Assembly: GCF_016595465.1 (NCBI RefSeq)
Contig: NZ_JAENIK010000012.1
Location: forward strand, 62,001 to 126,000
Reading direction: 5' to 3'
Length of the DNA stretch: 64,000 bases
Source: Luteolibacter yonseiensis
GTDB lineage: Bacteria; Verrucomicrobiota; Verrucomicrobiia; Verrucomicrobiales; Akkermansiaceae
The notes under the pieces were generated by a model. That model was not told the DNA's origin. It saw nothing but the letters and a program-made list of their open reading frames with translations, and searched no databases. A program made the position numbers and the translations under genes. Below, piece after piece: positions 46,268 through 53,115 of the stretch (the stretch's first letter is position 1; every line of letters begins with the position of its first letter).

Positions 46268-46353
46268 GCCAGCCCGGCAGGTTCCAATCTCGGAGCCTGA
46301 CTCTCCAACAGGCGCACCCAGGTCCTGAAGGGGAGTCATACCAAGCAAATCAT

Positions 46354-48957
46354 ATGAAGCCCAAACGATTGACCCGATCCGCCGCCTGTCTGATGACGGC
46401 GACCACGCTGTTCAGCGCTTCCGCCTTCGGGCGTGAAAAGCCAGCCACCGAGAATGATCTCATCCCGCCGTCCACGCCTCTCATCTCCTGCGATCCGTAT
46501 TTCAGCGTCTGGTCGCCCGGCGACAAGCTGACGGACGTGGAAACGACCCACTGGACCGGGAAAAAGCAGCCGCTCACCAGCGTGATCCGCATCGATGGCC
46601 AGGCGCACCGCGTCATGGGGGCTTCGCCGGCCGGCGTGCCCGCGCTGACCCAGAAAAGTCTCACGGTCCTGCCGACCCGTTCGATTTATACCTTCGAAGG
46701 TGCCGGGATCTCGCTGAATCTCACCTTCACCACACCCGCCCTGCCGGATGACATCGCCGTGCTTTCCCGTCCGGTGACCTATCTGACCTACGACTTCCGC
46801 GCCACCGACGGCAAGGAACACGATGTTTCGGTTTTCTTCGGTGCCGGAGCCGAGCTGGTGGTGAACAATCCCGACCAGACGGTTTCCTGGTCCGGTGACA
46901 TCGTTCCCGGCCTCTCCGTGGTGAAGATGGGTTCCACCACCCAGAAGATCCTTGGTTCGAAAGGTGACGACCACCGCATCGACTGGGGATACGCCTACAT
47001 CGCCGCGCCACAAGGCGCCGCCGCCGCCACCGGATTCGACCGCCCGGAAAAACTCGCCTCCAATTTCGCGGCAGGTAACACGCTTGCCAAGAATGATGGA
47101 ACCGCACGTGCCGACCAGGCCGGTGTCGGTATCGAACTGAAGGCGTTGAAGGTCGGTGACAAGCCCGTTTCCACCTGGGCGATGATCGCCTATGACGACA
47201 TCTACGGCATCCAGTACAACCGCAAGAACCTCCGCGCGTTCTGGCGCAAGGACGGCTGGGAAGCCAAGGACCTGCTCGCCGCCTCCGCGAAGGAATACGA
47301 CGCCCTGCAGAAAAAGTGCGCCGCATTCGACGAGGAGCTGATGGGCGACATGGCGAAGATCGGCGGAGAACAATACGCGAAAATCACCGCGCTCGCCTAC
47401 CGCCAGTGCTTCGCCGCCGGCAAGTTCGTCGCGGACGACAACGGCCAGCCGCTGCAGTTCAGCAAGGAGAACCATTCGAACGGCTGCATCGCCACCTCGG
47501 ACATTTTCTATCCGATGGCTCCGCAGTTCCTGCTGTTCGGACCCAGCCTGGCGAAGTCTTTCCTCGCTCCGTTCATGGAGTATGCGAAGAGCGACCGTTG
47601 GAAATTCCCGTTCGCCCCGCACGACCTCGGAACCTATCCGCAAGCCAACGGCCAGGTCTATGGCGGTGGTGAGAAGACCGAGGAAAACCAGATGCCTGTC
47701 GAGGAAAGCGGAAACGTCCTCATTCTCATGGCCGCCATCGCCCAACTGGAAGGCAATGCCGACTATGCCAGCCTCTACTGGCCGCGTCTCGAACAATGGG
47801 CGGAGTATCTCAAGAAGGAAGGCTTCGACCCCGCGAACCAGCTCTGCACCGATGACTTCTCCGGCCATCTCGCGCACAACGTGAACCTGAGCGCCAAGGC
47901 CATCTGCGGTCTCGGTGCCTTTGCCACGCTCTGTGAATTGCGCGGTGAAAAGGAGAAGGCCGCTTCCTACATGGCCACCGCGAGGGAATATGCCCAGCGT
48001 TGGATCAAGGACGCGAAGGACGGCGACCATTACCGCCTCGCCTTCGACCGCCCCGGCACCTGGAGCCAGAAGTACAACCTCGTCTGGGACAAGATCCTCG
48101 GTCTGAACCTTTTCCCTGCGGACGTGTATCGCACGGAAATGGATTTCTACCTGAAGACGCAGAACACCTACGGCCTGGCACTCGACAACCGTGCGGACTA
48201 TTCCAAGCTCGACTGGATCCTCTGGAGCGCCACCCTTACCGAGGATCAGAAGGACTTCCAGGCTCTTGTCACCCCGGTCTTCCGCTTCCTCAATGAGACG
48301 CCCGACCGTTCGCCGATGACGGACTGGTATCAAACCAAGACCGCGAAGAAGGTCGGTTTCACCGCCCGCCCTGTCGTGGGTGGCGTGTTCCTCAAGGCGC
48401 TCTACGACAAGCCGCTCTGGAAGAAGTATGCGGATCGTGATGTGACGAAGGCGAAGGGCTGGGCAAGCATGCCGGAATACATCGCCCCGATCATCACCAA
48501 TCTCGCTCCCAGCGCGGAGGAGAATGACAGCGTGCTGTGGACCCACACCACGAAGAAGCCCGCCGAAGGTTGGGAAAAGGCGGACTTCGACGATTCCCTC
48601 TGGAACCGCAATCCCGGCGGATTCGGCACCAGCGGCACTCCGAACGCCAAGGCCCGCACGGAGTGGAAGTCCGACGATATCTGGCTGCGCCGCACCGTCA
48701 CTCTTCCTGACACGCTTCCGTCCGGCATCGGTATCATCGCGCACCACGATGAGGACATCGAGGTTTACATCAACGGAGTCCTGGCTGCGGGTGCCACGGG
48801 ATTCAATGAAGGCTACGAAATCATCCCGTTCACCAAGGACGGCAAGGCAGCCATCAAGCCCGGCAAGAACGTCATCGCGGTCCACTGCCACCAAACCGGC
48901 GGCGGACAATATGTGGACGTGACCATCGCCGACATCCAGCCCGGCAAGAAGAAGTAA
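46354..48957 (+). CDS. secreted glutaminase-family protein (DUF4964/DUF5127/DUF4965/DUF1793)
   Basis: The ATG at 46354 gives 867 residues with a signal peptide (MKPKRLTRSAACLMTATTLF, end near SASAFG). An N-terminal beta domain (PLISCDPYFSVWSPGDKLTD) is followed by DUF5127-like sandwich (TYDFRATDGKEHDVSVFFGA) and the helical toroid of DUF4965/DUF1793 (AYRQCFAAGKFVADDNGQPL, FPFAPHDLGTYPQANGQVYG, EESGNVLILMAAIAQLEG). The last 150 residues form a galactose-binding-like domain (WLRRTVTLPDTLPSGIGIIA, EDIEVYINGVLAAGATGFNE). Homologues are called glutaminase A in fungi, but many bacterial ones lie in glycan loci. The preceding sugar-sensor regulator suggests a carbohydrate role. Confidence 0.88.
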   Translation: MKPKRLTRSAACLMTATTLFSASAFGREKPATENDLIPPSTPLISCDPYFSVWSPGDKLTDVETTHWTGKKQPLTSVIRIDGQAHRVMGASPAGVPALTQKSLTVLPTRSIYTFEGAGISLNLTFTTPALPDDIAVLSRPVTYLTYDFRATDGKEHDVSVFFGAGAELVVNNPDQTVSWSGDIVPGLSVVKMGSTTQKILGSKGDDHRIDWGYAYIAAPQGAAAATGFDRPEKLASNFAAGNTLAKNDGTARADQAGVGIELKALKVGDKPVSTWAMIAYDDIYGIQYNRKNLRAFWRKDGWEAKDLLAASAKEYDALQKKCAAFDEELMGDMAKIGGEQYAKITALAYRQCFAAGKFVADDNGQPLQFSKENHSNGCIATSDIFYPMAPQFLLFGPSLAKSFLAPFMEYAKSDRWKFPFAPHDLGTYPQANGQVYGGGEKTEENQMPVEESGNVLILMAAIAQLEGNADYASLYWPRLEQWAEYLKKEGFDPANQLCTDDFSGHLAHNVNLSAKAICGLGAFATLCELRGEKEKAASYMATAREYAQRWIKDAKDGDHYRLAFDRPGTWSQKYNLVWDKILGLNLFPADVYRTEMDFYLKTQNTYGLALDNRADYSKLDWILWSATLTEDQKDFQALVTPVFRFLNETPDRSPMTDWYQTKTAKKVGFTARPVVGGVFLKALYDKPLWKKYADRDVTKAKGWASMPEYIAPIITNLAPSAEENDSVLWTHTTKKPAEGWEKADFDDSLWNRNPGGFGTSGTPNAKARTEWKSDDIWLRRTVTLPDTLPSGIGIIAHHDEDIEVYINGVLAAGATGFNEGYEIIPFTKDGKAAIKPGKNVIAVHCHQTGGGQYVDVTIADIQPGKKK

Positions 48958-48975
48958 GAAGCGTCTGAATCACCA

Positions 48976-49007
48976 AAGCCTGCCGGGTTTCCCGGCAGGC
49001 TTTTTTT
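48976..49007 (+). terminator. rho-independent terminator
   Basis: AAGCCTGCCGGG (48976-48987) pairs perfectly with CCCGGCAGGCTT (48991-49002) around TTT, followed by a run of T to 49007. It ends the DUF4965 gene transcript. Confidence 0.93.
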
Positions 49008-49012
49008 ATGGA

Positions 49013-49033
49013 GGGTAGCACTCCGGGCTACCC
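49013..49033. repeat. REP-like hairpin, copy 1
   Basis: GGGTAGC (49013-49019) pairs with GCTACCC (49027-49033), loop ACTCCGG, followed by GGA. Shares stem sequence with copy 2. Confidence 0.7.
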
Positions 49034-49052
49034 GGATCGATGGCGTTGGAAT

Positions 49053-49143
49053 CGACGTGCCAAAGCGACGTGTCAAAGCGACGTGTCAAAGCGACGTGCC
49101 AAAGGGATGGGCCAAAGCGATGGGCCAAAGCGATGGGCCAAAG
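49053..49143. repeat. tandem array of seven 13-base units
   Basis: Seven contiguous units of consensus CGAYGKGYCAAAG. Units 1 and 4 read CGACGTGCCAAAG, 2 and 3 CGACGTGTCAAAG, 5 GGATGGGCCAAAG, 6 and 7 CGATGGGCCAAAG. The CAAAG end is invariant while the middle drifts in blocks, showing stepwise duplication. A partial eighth unit (CGATAAACGACGTG) follows. Confidence 0.93.
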
Positions 49144-49214
49144 CGATAAACGACGTGCTCGTGATAACATTTATCCGACGCGCCACCATGCGGGTGGGTC
49201 ACCGCGGCTTGTTC

Positions 49215-49235
49215 GGGTAGGCCGTAGTCCTACCC
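49215..49235. repeat. REP-like hairpin, copy 2
   Basis: GGGTAG (49215-49220) pairs with CTACCC (49230-49235); the loop GCCGTAGTC resembles the copy 3 loop. Followed by TCCGG. Confidence 0.7.
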
Positions 49236-49361
49236 TCCGGCATCGGATTGCCATCCTGACTCCGCTTGCCTGAAGCGGACCGCCTTGCGATGTCATGCGG
49301 CTTCCCACTCGTTTCATCTTCCAAGTGAACGCGCTCCTTTCGGGGCAACCGCCGGAGCGTC

Positions 49362-49433
49362 CGTACGTGGTCCAGCCATTCACGGCGTCTTCCGTGCGCT
49401 CGAAAGATGCCCTGAATGGCTGGACTACGTGCG
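49362..49433. repeat. long imperfect inverted repeat
   Basis: The left arm from 49362 (CGTACGTGG then TCCAGCCATTCA, 49371-49382) pairs with the right arm TGAATGGCTGGA (49413-49424) then CTACGTGCG (to 49433). Twelve central pairs are perfect, and the two differences in the outer nine are G-T wobbles. After one mismatch, GGCGTCTT and AAGATGCC extend the stem by eight more pairs with one wobble. Confidence 0.85.
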
Positions 49434-49577
49434 GGAAAATCCCCGTGGATCATGCGATGACATGGTGTCCCGGAATTGAGAGTCACCTCATTTGCCGGGA
49501 ACTGTGATGGGATTGAAACGCGAGGTCGACGGGCGCCCGGGATTTTCCATCATTCAGCCCGCTCGACATGCCGGACA

Positions 49578-49596
49578 GGTCGCCCGTAGTGCGACC
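49578..49596. repeat. REP-like hairpin, copy 3
   Basis: GGTCGC (49578-49583) pairs with GCGACC (49591-49596), loop CCGTAGT, followed by CTCCG. The stem differs from copies 1 and 2, but the loop and trailing bases match copy 2. Confidence 0.6.
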
Positions 49597-49660
49597 CTCC
49601 GAACGCGTCTTTTCGTAATCTTAGCGATTGTCCATTTCGCCTCGAAGCCACGGGCGGAAA

Positions 49661-50467
49661 TCAGAGATCTCCGTTGGCGACGAATCCCACCTTGCGGATG
49701 ATTTCCTGACCGGCGGGGGATTTGATGAATTCAAGGAAGGCTTGGGTTTCGGCGTTCGGCTTCTCCAAGGTGTAGAGGTAGCATTCGCGGGCGTAAACGT
49801 AGGTCTTGGCATTTTTCGCAATCGGGGCGATTCCGTCGATGGGGAGCGCCTTGATGCCCGTGGCCTTGGCGTAGGCGAGGCCGACGTAGCCGATGCCGTT
49901 CTTGTTGGCGGAGACTTCCTTCACGATCTGTTCGTTGCCGGCGAGCTTCTGCGAGCTCGACGGATAGTCGCGGCCGCCCATCGCCAGCGACTGCCAGTCC
50001 TTGTAAGTGCCGGAGGAGGTGTTCCGGGTGTAAACCGAGATTTTTCCCGGGGTGCCGCCGACTTCCGACCAGTCGCTGGACTGGCCGGTGAAGATCTTGG
50101 CGATCTGGTCCTTGGTGACTTTCGAGAGGGGGTTGTTCTTGTTCACGATCACCGCCAGCATGTCGTGGCAGACCGCGATTTCCTGCAGCGCCATGCCCTT
50201 CGAGCGGGCGGAGGTCGCCTCGTCCTCCTTGATCTTGCGGGAGGACATGCCGATCTGGGCGGTGCCGTTCGCCAGTGCGGGGAACGCCGTGGAGGAACCT
50301 TCCGCAGCGATTTCGAAATTGATGCCGGACTTGCCGGAGGCTTTGAAAGCTTCCGCGAGCTGGGGAACCAGCTTGGCTCCCAGAGTGTCGGAGCCCTTGA
50401 TGCTGATGGTCTGGGCGCCTGCGACGGATACCAGTGCCGCGGTGATGGAAATGAGGATGTTCTTCAT
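49661..50467 (-). CDS. phosphate-binding periplasmic protein PstS-like
   Basis: The ATG at 50467 gives 268 residues with a signal peptide (MKNILISITAALVSVAGAQ). The phosphate-binding fold shows ISIKGSDTLGAKLVPQLAEA, FEIAAEGSSTAFPALANGTA, IGMSSRKIKEDE, DMLAVIVNKNNPL and VYTRNTSSGTYKDWQSLAMG, the last being the phosphate-contacting loop. It captures phosphate for the PstCAB transporter. No pstC, pstA, pstB or phoU is next to it, so it is an isolated copy that may serve another transporter copy or signalling. A dyad GTGAC/GTCAC lies upstream. Confidence 0.9.
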   Translation of the reverse strand: MKNILISITAALVSVAGAQTISIKGSDTLGAKLVPQLAEAFKASGKSGINFEIAAEGSSTAFPALANGTAQIGMSSRKIKEDEATSARSKGMALQEIAVCHDMLAVIVNKNNPLSKVTKDQIAKIFTGQSSDWSEVGGTPGKISVYTRNTSSGTYKDWQSLAMGGRDYPSSSQKLAGNEQIVKEVSANKNGIGYVGLAYAKATGIKALPIDGIAPIAKNAKTYVYARECYLYTLEKPNAETQAFLEFIKSPAGQEIIRKVGFVANGDL

Positions 50468-50514
50468 GATCTGACCAATGTTCTTCACTCCTGAACATCC
50501 TCAAAATTTAATCC

Positions 50515-50530
50515 GTGACGGAATTGTCAC
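50515..50530. promoter_or_regulatory. dyad upstream of pstS
   Basis: GTGAC (50515-50519) and GTCAC (50526-50530) around GGAATT, 48 bases before the pstS ATG. It resembles a Pho-type site only loosely (TGTCA-like halves), so assignment is tentative. Confidence 0.35.
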
Positions 50531-50543
50531 AATGTCCCTCCGC

Positions 50544-50579
50544 AAAAAAACCACCCGGGGCCGAAGCCCGCGGGTGGTT
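50544..50579 (-). terminator. rho-independent terminator of the efp-like gene
   Basis: On the minus strand ACCACCCG and CGGGTGGT flank an inner GGC/GCC pair closing a TTCG tetraloop, followed by seven T. It ends 25-60 bases after the stop at 50604. Confidence 0.9.
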
Positions 50580-50603
50580 GAAATCTTACGGAAGGGAGGG
50601 AGA

Positions 50604-51173
50604 TTATCCGTTCGCGCGACCGGTGTAGGAGTTGTCCTCGGTCTTCACGTTGATCCTCTCACCGACGTTGATGAAGAGAGGGACTTGGACGACCAGACCG
50701 GTCTCCATGACCGCAGGCTTGTAAACGTTGTTCGCGGAATCGCCTTTGACGCCTTCCGAGGACTCGGCCACGGTCATCACCATGGTGAGTGGCAGATCCA
50801 CGGCCACGACGATGCCGTCCGCGACCATGAGGTTGTAGAGCTGGCCTTCGATGAGGTAGTTCTTCACTCCTTCGATGAGGTCCTCATAAACCACGGCGTC
50901 CTCGTAGGTGTTCGGGTCGAGGAAGTGGTACCCGCTGCTGTCCTTGTAGGAGTATTCGTGCGGGGTGCGCTCGAGGATCACGCCCTCGATGCTGTCGTTC
51001 GAAGTCATGCGGAGGTTGAAAACCTTCTTGGTCGCGACACTGCGGATGGACATCTGCACATACGACGCCATGCGCGGAGGAGTCTTGAGTTCGTGGTCGA
51101 TCACGAGACAGACTTCGTTGTTGTGGCGGACGGCGTGTCCCTTGCGGAGGTTGATGATGGGTGTGCTAGCCAT
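50604..51173 (-). CDS. elongation factor P-like protein with PPR loop
   Basis: The ATG at 51173 gives 189 residues, the size of EF-P. All three beta domains are recognisable: GHAVRHNNEVCLVIDHELK, YHFLDPNTYEDAVVYEDLIE, LPLTMVMTVAESSEGVKGDS, and METGLVVQVPLFINVGERIN with final SYTGRANG. EF-P relieves ribosome stalling at polyproline. The functional loop, KPGKG in most EF-P and PGRG in the rhamnosylated type, is here KTPPRMASY, with arginine (Arg34) at the tip position. The shorter loop and the C-terminal YTGRAN resemble EfpL/YeiP as well. Its modification enzyme, if any, is not in the window. Confidence 0.9.
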   Translation of the reverse strand: MASTPIINLRKGHAVRHNNEVCLVIDHELKTPPRMASYVQMSIRSVATKKVFNLRMTSNDSIEGVILERTPHEYSYKDSSGYHFLDPNTYEDAVVYEDLIEGVKNYLIEGQLYNLMVADGIVVAVDLPLTMVMTVAESSEGVKGDSANNVYKPAVMETGLVVQVPLFINVGERINVKTEDNSYTGRANG

Positions 51174-51288
51174 GATTTGTGGGTGGGGGATAGGCCGCGC
51201 CGCCCTTCGAGGCAAGCACGGAGTTGAGGATTGTGGCGTCGCGGCGTCTCTGTCGCGACTGATTCTGATGCGATTCCGCAGGTTTGTC

Positions 51289-51804
51289 TCAGTCCTGCTG
51301 CTCCTTGATCCAGTGGACGATCTTGTTGTCCTCGTTCCCGGAAGCCCACAGATGGCGGAGGAAATCGGCCGGGTGGATGTCACCGTGTTTCTTGAGGAAA
51401 TTCCGGTCTCCACCGCATCCGAACATGAGGTCCGGATCAAGCTCGCCATGGAGCTTGGCCCGGCCCTTCGCGAGGATGCGCGGCAGGTAGGCCATTCCTT
51501 CCAGTTCCTCGCCGAACGTCGGGATGTCGTCGCGCGTCAGTTCCTTGTCACTTGGAATGCCTTTCTGCACGGTATGGAAATAGTCGCGGCGGACGGCGGC
51601 GACGAGCAGGGCGGTGGAGATCGTCGGCTCTCCCTCGCTGCCGAAGTCCTCGACGAAGTCGAAAAATTCACGAGGCTTGCAGCCGATGCTCGCGAGGAAT
51701 CTGGCTTCCTCGCAGCTGTAGTATTTTTCGAAGTCGGTGTCGCCCTCCTGGTATTTCGCGAGACAGCGGTCGAAGAGGGCGAGAAATTGGTCGTTCCAGG
51801 TCAT
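51289..51804 (-). CDS. DUF5069 protein
   Basis: A 171-residue cytoplasmic protein. The DUF5069 core is AYLPRILAKGRAKLHGELDP followed by DLMFGCGGDRNFLKKHGDIH and WASGNEDNKIVHWI. The N-terminal 70 residues (QFLALFDRCLAKYQEGDTDF, CKPREFFDFVEDFGSEG) add a helical part not seen in the second DUF5069 protein at 58132. The family is common in Verrucomicrobia and Planctomycetes and has no known function. It lies between the efp-like gene and the aldo/keto reductase, all leftward, with gaps of about 115 and 21 bases. Confidence 0.85.
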   Translation of the reverse strand: MTWNDQFLALFDRCLAKYQEGDTDFEKYYSCEEARFLASIGCKPREFFDFVEDFGSEGEPTISTALLVAAVRRDYFHTVQKGIPSDKELTRDDIPTFGEELEGMAYLPRILAKGRAKLHGELDPDLMFGCGGDRNFLKKHGDIHPADFLRHLWASGNEDNKIVHWIKEQQD

Positions 51805-51825
51805 GGTGGTAGTAGAAGGGGGAAA

Positions 51826-52836
51826 TCAGTCCTCCGCATGCTTTTTCTTCACACATGGCGCGATCGCGTCAATGGCGGCCAACAGTCCTTCATCAGGCAT
51901 CGGGGATCTGAGCGCGTCGAGCGAATCATCAAGCTGCGCGACCGTGCGGGCACCGATGATCGATGAGGTGACGGCAGGGGAGCGCAGCGACCACTGGATG
52001 GCGAGATGGTTCAACGGCGTGCCATGCGCCGCCGCGAGATCGCCCAGCGCGCGGATTTTCTCCTGCTGCGCCACGACCTGCTCGGCTTGGAGGAATCCCT
52101 CCGAGCGGGCGGCGCGCGAACCCTCGGGGATGCCCGCCACATATTTCGGCGTCAGCATGCCCTGCGCCAGCGGGCTGAAAACGACGCAGCCGATTCCTTC
52201 CTCCAGCAGGTAGTCCAGGATACCCTCGGTTTCCGGCCAGCGGTTGAGGATCGAGTAAGGCGGTTGATAAATGAGGCAGCGGATGCCCATGTCCTTGAGA
52301 ATTTTCACCGCCTTCTTCAAACGCTTGAGCGGATACTTCGAGAGTCCCACATAGAGTGCCCTGCCGCTGTGAACCGCCGTGGCGAGCGCGGACATCGTTT
52401 CCTCCAAACGGGTGTTTGGATCCGGACAGTGTGAGTAGAAGATGTCCACGTAGTTCTGACGCAACCGTTTCAACGACTGGTCGAGCGAAGCCAGCAGGTG
52501 CTTGCGCGATCCGGCCTGTCCGTAGGGTCCGCTCCACATGTCATGGCCGGCCTTGGTGGTGATGACCAGTTCGTCGCGATGGCTGGCGAAGTCCTCCACC
52601 AGGATGCGGCCCACGTTCTCTTCGGCGGATCCCGGAGGCGGACCGTAATTGTTGGCGAGGTCGAAATGGGTGACGCCCCGGTCGAACGCCCGGCGCATGA
52701 TCCTGCGCGCTTCCTCGAAGTCGTCCACGTGGCCGAAGTTGTGCCAAAATCCGAGGGAAATTTCCGGAAGCAGAAGTCCCGAATCACCGCAACGCCGGTA
52801 AGGCATGCGGCCATCATAGCGCGCTGGATCAAACAT
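51826..52836 (-). CDS. aldo/keto reductase, YghZ/GpR-like
   Basis: The ATG at 52836 aligns with the family N-terminus (MFDPARYDGRMPYRRCGDSG), giving 336 residues; an earlier start is possible. Catalytic tetrad residues sit in GVTHFDLANNYGPPPGSAEE (Asp, Tyr), VITTKAGHDMWSGPYG (Lys) and VDIFYSHCPDPNTRLEET (His). The NADPH loop is SSIIGARTVAQLDDSLDAL. YghZ-type enzymes reduce L-glyceraldehyde-3-phosphate and methylglyoxal-like aldehydes, a detoxification role. It precedes the DUF5069 gene in the same direction and may be co-transcribed with it. Confidence 0.93.
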   Translation of the reverse strand: MFDPARYDGRMPYRRCGDSGLLLPEISLGFWHNFGHVDDFEEARRIMRRAFDRGVTHFDLANNYGPPPGSAEENVGRILVEDFASHRDELVITTKAGHDMWSGPYGQAGSRKHLLASLDQSLKRLRQNYVDIFYSHCPDPNTRLEETMSALATAVHSGRALYVGLSKYPLKRLKKAVKILKDMGIRCLIYQPPYSILNRWPETEGILDYLLEEGIGCVVFSPLAQGMLTPKYVAGIPEGSRAARSEGFLQAEQVVAQQEKIRALGDLAAAHGTPLNHLAIQWSLRSPAVTSSIIGARTVAQLDDSLDALRSPMPDEGLLAAIDAIAPCVKKKHAED

Positions 52837-52954
52837 GGCCGGTAAGCTGTCCGCATTTCCGACGATTGCCAAGCTCAAGAGAGCGTCGGATGTTAGGAAT
52901 TTTCCACCGCTTGACGGGCACGGTGCGAGGGCAAAGCCTGGCGGCAGGGACTGA

Positions 52955-53042
52955 TGGCGGAGAGGGTGGGATTCGAACCCACGTTAGGTTTCCCTAAGCC
53001 GGTTTTCAAGACCGGAGCCATAAACCACTCGACCACCTCTCC
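52955..53042 (-). tRNA. tRNA-Ser (UGA)
   Basis: On the minus strand the acceptor GGAGAGG pairs with CCTCTCC; the anticodon stem-loop is CCGGT-CTTGAAA-ACCGG with anticodon TGA; the variable arm CTTAGGGAAACCTAAC is long, as in class II tRNAs; and the T arm GTGGGTTCGAATCCCAC is canonical. The discriminator is G and CCA is encoded at 52955-52957. Serine identity follows from the anticodon and the long variable arm. Confidence 0.97.
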
Positions 53043-53115
53043 TGATGCGATGTCGCGGGAGGGGTATGAATGGCCACCGCATGGGTTTCAAGAAAAACTC
53101 TGTAGGAAATGAAGA

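Larger units (their letters stand above)
49008..49660. other. 650-base repeat-rich spacer without genes
   Basis: Between the terminator and the pstS stop there is no supported gene; short open frames here are built from repeats. It contains three REP-like hairpins, a seven-unit 13-base tandem array and a long imperfect inverted repeat, each listed separately. The segment 49261-49345 (TGAAGCGGACCGCC onward) resembles degraded repeat material with CTCCTTTCGGGG motifs. This looks like a sink for small repetitive elements. Confidence 0.65.

Noticed and set aside
46336-48909. 857-codon minus-strand open frame opposite the DUF4965 gene
   Set aside because: High-GC shadow; the plus strand has all domain signatures.
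49053-49143. CRISPR array
   Set aside because: Contiguous 13-base units without spacers and no cas genes.
49171-49507. Small open frames in the spacer before pstS
   Set aside because: Both strands and several frames are open over the inverted repeats; no start signal or conserved feature.
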